This document shows positions 62,344 to 64,000 of a stretch of DNA of 64,000 nucleotides, in pieces (the first letter of the stretch is position 1; the number at the start of each line of letters is the position of its first letter). The translations under genes were made by a program, and so were the position numbers. The stretch is from Deinococcus koreensis. GTDB taxonomy: Bacteria > Deinococcota > Deinococci > Deinococcales > Deinococcaceae. The stretch lies in contig NZ_PPPD01000001.1 of NCBI RefSeq assembly GCF_002901445.1, positions 1,277,501 through 1,341,500 on the forward strand, given 5' to 3'. The notes beneath the pieces are model-generated. The model was given only the letters and a program-made list of their open reading frames with translations. It was not told the DNA's origin and made no database searches.

Positions 62344-62562
62344 ATGCCCATCTCCATTGACCCGGAAATCAACGGTGGGAAGCCCACGGTCTCGGGCACC
62401 CGCATCAGCGTGCAGACCGTGCTGGGCCACTTGAGCGCCAGAGACAGCGTGCAGGACGTGCTGGACGCCTACCCACGATTAAAGCGCGAAGACGTGCTCG
62501 CCTGCCTGGAATACGCGGCGCGGCTGGCCGGGCACGCCGTGACCTTCGAGAAGATCGCTTGA
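62344..62562 (+). CDS. DUF433 (VapB45-like) antitoxin, orphan
   Basis: The 72-residue protein has the DUF433 signature ISIDPEINGGKPTVSGTRI ... YPRLKREDVLACLEYAARLAG, a winged-helix antitoxin of the VapB45 type. Its usual partner is a PIN-like DUF5615 toxin directly downstream; here the next gene is on the other strand, so the partner is absent. ATG at 62344 lies 6 nt after TAAACT (62332-62337). Confidence 0.88.
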   Translation: MPISIDPEINGGKPTVSGTRISVQTVLGHLSARDSVQDVLDAYPRLKREDVLACLEYAARLAGHAVTFEKIA

Positions 62563-62574
62563 TCAGCGCCCGCC

Positions 62575-62931
62575 TCACCTGAGTTGGTTTTCATCTACAC
62601 CCAGACCGGCCAGCGCTGCTATCAACAGAGGCCGCAGCGCAGGCAGATGTTCGGTCAGCACAGGCACGACTTCCTCGGGGTCGACAGCGTCGTAGTCGTG
62701 GATCAGCACGTCACGGAGTCCGGCCATGCCTTTCCACGGGATTCCGGGGAACTGGGCACGCACCGTATCGGGGCACCGCTTGGCCGCCTCACCGATGATC
62801 TCCAGATTGCGGTGAACAGCGTCCCGGATCAGGCGGCTCCCCCGGTACGTATCCGGGTCACCCCCCGTGAATTCCCTAATGGCGTCCACACTGTCGAGCA
62901 TCTGAACGAGATACAGGGCGGCATTCTTCAT
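62575..62931 (-). CDS. hepT: HepT-like ribonuclease toxin
   Basis: The 118-residue HEPN-domain protein has the Rx4-6HxY motif in GLRDVLIHDYD, the active site of HepT RNases, and a helical body starting MKNAALYLVQMLDSVDAI. It should be inactivated by adenylylation by the adjacent MNT protein. It follows that gene by 5 nt. Confidence 0.88.
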   Translation of the reverse strand: MKNAALYLVQMLDSVDAIREFTGGDPDTYRGSRLIRDAVHRNLEIIGEAAKRCPDTVRAQFPGIPWKGMAGLRDVLIHDYDAVDPEEVVPVLTEHLPALRPLLIAALAGLGVDENQLR

Positions 62932-62936
62932 CGCGC

Positions 62937-63224
62937 TCAGAGGGGCTGGGCTTCACGCTGCACACGCTCACGGATCAGGGGATGCAGCGTATCCGGGTTG
63001 GCGACGTCAACGGATACTCCCAACAGCTCCTCAACCTCAACCTTGAAGGCAGCCCGATCCAGCAGACTGCGCCCGGCCTCCAGGCGCACCAACAGATCAA
63101 GGTCGCTGTCCGGGCCAGTCTCTCCCCGGGCCGTGCTGCCGAAGATCTGCACCTCGGCCACACCATGTTTGCGGGCCAGCGCCTGTAGGGCGTATCGGTG
63201 CGCGCGAATCCCGGAAAGCTCCAT
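62937..63224 (-). CDS. mntA: MNT-type nucleotidyltransferase antitoxin
   Basis: The 95-residue protein has the minimal nucleotidyltransferase signature GSTARGE...DSDLDLLV (GSx10DxD). MntA proteins attach AMP to HepT to block it. ATG at 63224 lies 6 nt after TACACT (63236-63231), so the operon mntA-hepT is leaderless. Confidence 0.88.
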   Translation of the reverse strand: MELSGIRAHRYALQALARKHGVAEVQIFGSTARGETGPDSDLDLLVRLEAGRSLLDRAAFKVEVEELLGVSVDVANPDTLHPLIRERVQREAQPL

Positions 63225-63272
63225 GCGTAGAGTGTACGCTCCGCCCGCCGCCGGGCTGGGAAGGTACCCCGT

Positions 63273-63680
63273 TCAACCAGAAAACCAGTTCTCCACCGTC
63301 AACCCCTCCACCCGCCGGAACTTCCCCTCGTTGTTGGTCACCAGCGTCACCCCCACACTCAGCGCGTGCGCGGCGATCTGCAGGTCGAGGGGGCCTACAG
63401 GCTGGCCCAGGCGGTGCGGGTGCGCCCGCAGGGTGCCATAGCGCCACGCCGCCGCCTCGTCGAAGGGCAGTTCCAGCAGAAAGGTCTCCAGCCGCTCGCG
63501 CGTACCCGACCGAGTGCTTTGGGCCGCTCCATAGGCCAGTTCCGCGACGGTCACGCTGCTGACCGCCAGTTCCCCGAGCTGGTACTGCACGAACTTTTCC
63601 CGGACGGCCGCCGGGCGATGGTTCAGCACATAAACACAGATATTGGTGTCCAGCACATACCGCAGCGGCGGGCCGCTCAG
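63273..63680 (-). CDS. vapC: VapC-type PIN toxin
   Basis: The protein has VLDTNICVYVLN with the first catalytic Asp, TVAELAYGA with the Glu and VGPLDLQIAAHALSVGVTLVTNNEGKF with the other acidic residues, as in tRNA(fMet)-cleaving VapC. The frame is open upstream to 63713 with no ATG or TTG; GTG 63656 would remove the RY of the first strand. A CTG at 63680 overlaps the antitoxin stop as CTGA and gives 135 residues; I use it as start. Confidence 0.82.
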   Translation of the reverse strand: MSGPPLRYVLDTNICVYVLNHRPAAVREKFVQYQLGELAVSSVTVAELAYGAAQSTRSGTRERLETFLLELPFDEAAAWRYGTLRAHPHRLGQPVGPLDLQIAAHALSVGVTLVTNNEGKFRRVEGLTVENWFSG

Positions 63681-63744
63681 AGTTCTCCCCAGTCGCGTTC
63701 CTGCTTCTGCACTTCAGCAGGCGGACTGCAGAAGGCCGCAGCTG
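63677..63744 (-). pseudogene. VapB antitoxin remnant (3' end only)
   Basis: The last ~20 codons before the vapC start encode ...FCSPPAEVQKQERDWGEL, the charged C-terminal tail typical of VapB antitoxins. The sequence upstream of it is the GC-rich CTTCTGCCTGTG repeat rather than the AbrB-like DNA-binding N-terminus. The antitoxin gene therefore appears truncated where the repeat begins, leaving its toxin intact. Confidence 0.65.
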
Positions 63745-63863
63745 CCCCGAGCCTCCGCTTCTGCCTGTGCTTTGGCAGGGTGAGGGGGCGGAGGGGGCTG
63801 GGTTGGGCTGAGGCGGTTTCACCCCCTCCCAGCCTCCCCCATGAAGGGGGAGGGGTTTTTAGT
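63745..63863. repeat. dispersed GC-rich repeat module and palindrome
   Basis: It begins with GAGCCTCCGCTTCTGCCTGTGCTTTGGCAGGG, matching 61945-61978, and continues through CACCCCCTCCCAGCCTCC and its complement (CCATGAAGGGGGAGGGGTTTTT), which could act as a terminator. Confidence 0.6.
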
Positions 63864-64000
63864 CGAAGCGTCGCCCCTTGCGACTCACCGAAAGCCGTCG
63901 TGCGCGTAGCGCGCGGGCAACGACGCGTTCCCGCACGGAGCAGATACGCCGCCCGCGCCACCGAGACCACCGGGCAGGGCCAGCTCAGGAACGATGGCGA
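63864..64000 (+). repeat. 137-bp mosaic repeat, copy 2 (runs to the window end)
   Basis: It aligns gap-free with 62108-62244 and may continue past the window. The minus strand carries a reading frame with CPRATRTTAFGESQGATLR in both copies, but this is most likely incidental. Confidence 0.8.

Noticed and set aside
62077..62430. Minus-strand open frames in the repeat copies sharing TTAFGESQGATLR
   Set aside because: The shared peptide follows from the shared repeat DNA; there is no start signal or family, so I treat it as incidental.

Overview
The window is a high-GC chromosomal segment from a member of the genus Deinococcus. The clearest marker is ddrB, the Deinococcus single-stranded DNA-binding repair protein, with a perfect-arm copy of the radiation/desiccation response motif (RDRM) just upstream. 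Other supports are a DR2231-like MazG dUTPase, two DinB-family proteins, a DnaE of the Deinococcus type, and about twenty genes whose start codon lies only 5-7 nt after a TANNNT box, the leaderless arrangement known to be common in this genus.

Layout. 0-9.3 kb: housekeeping and accessory enzymes (3' end of an OSBS/N-acylamino acid racemase coupled to a GNAT protein, ddrB, MazG-like dUTPase, metallophosphoesterase, acetyltransferases, arginase, DinB, Dus, DUF488, SDR). 9.4-11.1 kb: a small acidic protein, a VapBC-type toxin-antitoxin pair and an AT-rich foreign-looking membrane protein. 11.1-16.4 kb: dnaE interrupted by a 435-residue LAGLIDADG intein. 16.5-19.8 kb: NadM-Nudix, a YbjN-like secreted protein, a DUF1206 membrane protein and mgsA. 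19.8-22.8 kb: a type IV pilin locus with two near-identical pilins, a third divergent pilin and a WaaL/TfpW-type ligase that may glycosylate them. 23.3-28.3 kb: hypothetical genes, comF, a second DinB protein and a serine protease/endonuclease I fusion. 28.5-50.5 kb: cyclic-di-GMP proteins, serS, gatC, secreted hydrolase and lipoprotein genes, telA, an ABC-F ATPase, FecR/CHASE2-GGDEF, pdxY, deoB, hisD, a cyclic-nucleotide phosphodiesterase, SDR and 5-FTHF cyclo-ligase. 50.4-59.3 kb: MFS transporter, SDR, Nudix, 2H RNA ligase-like, thioesterase, and the glycine cleavage genes gcvT-gcvH-gcvP. 59.3-61.3 kb: an AT-rich two-gene operon, probably horizontally acquired. 61.4-64 kb: a toxin-antitoxin-rich stretch (two small linked genes, an orphan DUF433 antitoxin, MNT/HepT, and a VapC whose antitoxin is truncated) embedded in dispersed repeats.

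Whole-window patterns: (i) leaderless promoters dominate; (ii) three genes (comF, a kinase, a vapC) have no ATG/GTG/TTG giving a full-length product, but each has a CTG codon overlapping the upstream stop as CTGA; (iii) several families of intergenic inverted or mosaic repeats sit at gene ends, and one abuts a truncated antitoxin. The most likely new biology is in the protease-nuclease fusion, the AT-rich two-gene operon, the CTGA start mechanism, the intein with its compositionally odd upstream flank, and the duplicated pilins.
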